Shown in pieces: positions 5,951 to 6,013 of a stretch of DNA of 6,013 bases. How positions within the stretch are numbered: the stretch's first letter is position 1; the number at the start of each line of letters is the position of its first letter. Source of the DNA: Candidatus Melainabacteria bacterium. Its GTDB lineage: Bacteria > Cyanobacteriota > Vampirovibrionia > Vampirovibrionales > JAJTHC01. The notes beneath the pieces are model-generated. The model was not told where the DNA came from. It ran no database searches and saw nothing but the letters and a program-made list of their open reading frames with translations. The position numbers and the translations under genes are program-made. The stretch is from contig JAPLIO010000162.1 of the NCBI GenBank assembly GCA_026389055.1, positions 1 through 6,013 of the forward strand, read 5' to 3'.

Positions 5951-6013
5951 ATGACGAGTCCTATTTCAACAGGTGTAACACCAAATAACTACTACTCCTC
6001 ACGACGGGGGGGG
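5951..6013 (+). CDS. Start of a gene truncated by the contig end
   Basis: ATG 5951 opens a frame that runs to the contig edge without a stop, giving 21 residues that begin MTSPISTGVTPNNYYSS. A purine-rich ribosome-binding site precedes it, and the gap from trmL is 80 bases on the same strand. The segment is polar, rich in Ser, Thr, Asn and Tyr, and shows no signal peptide or membrane segment. The last residues (RRGG) depend on the terminal G-run, which may be artefactual. I do not recognise the product, and the fragment is too short to assign. Confidence 0.4.
   Translation, partial: MTSPISTGVTPNNYYSSRRGG
6006..6013. other. Terminal run of eight G bases
   Basis: The contig ends in an uninterrupted G8 run. 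Homopolymer G at a contig end is typical of two-colour sequencing chemistry reading past usable signal, or of assembly stopping at a low-complexity tract. Treat these bases as unreliable. Confidence 0.6.

Overview
This 6,013-base window looks like a complete short contig from a bacterial genome of moderate GC content. It ends in an eight-G run that may be a sequencing artefact. There is no phage gene, transposase, CRISPR array, tRNA or rRNA that I can recognise. The taxon cannot be fixed from the sequence. MreB points to a non-coccoid bacterium. A deep-branching, cyanobacteria/Melainabacteria-like source is possible, but that is an impression and not a demonstrated placement.

Layout: (1) Bases 1-270 hold no recognisable gene. 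They are packed with strong inverted repeats: two hairpins, a CUUG-loop hairpin, and a compact three-way junction whose closing stem competes with a near-identical upstream copy. This is either an undescribed structured RNA or a small MITE-like repeat. (2) Bases 271-4104, minus strand, encode a 1,277-residue SF1A helicase fused to a PD-(D/E)XK nuclease with a four-cysteine iron-sulfur pattern. It is of the RecB/AddA/AdnA type used in double-strand-break end resection. (3) Bases 4105-4318 form a divergent control region with a good sigma-70 promoter for mreB, a weaker candidate for the helicase gene, and an 11-bp AT-rich direct repeat. (4) Bases 4319-5383, plus strand, encode the actin-like cell-shape protein MreB. 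(5) Bases 5367-5870, plus strand, encode the tRNA wobble 2'-O-methyltransferase TrmL, overlapping the end of mreB by 17 bases. (6) Bases 5951-6013 are the start of a further gene cut off by the contig end.

The genes serve separate housekeeping roles: DNA repair, cell shape and tRNA modification. mreB and trmL very likely share a transcript. The helicase gene is transcribed away from them. The points most worth checking are the structured leftmost 230 bases, the abrupt strand-composition change inside the helicase gene, and the iron-sulfur nuclease domain on a UvrD-type helicase with no partner subunit visible nearby.
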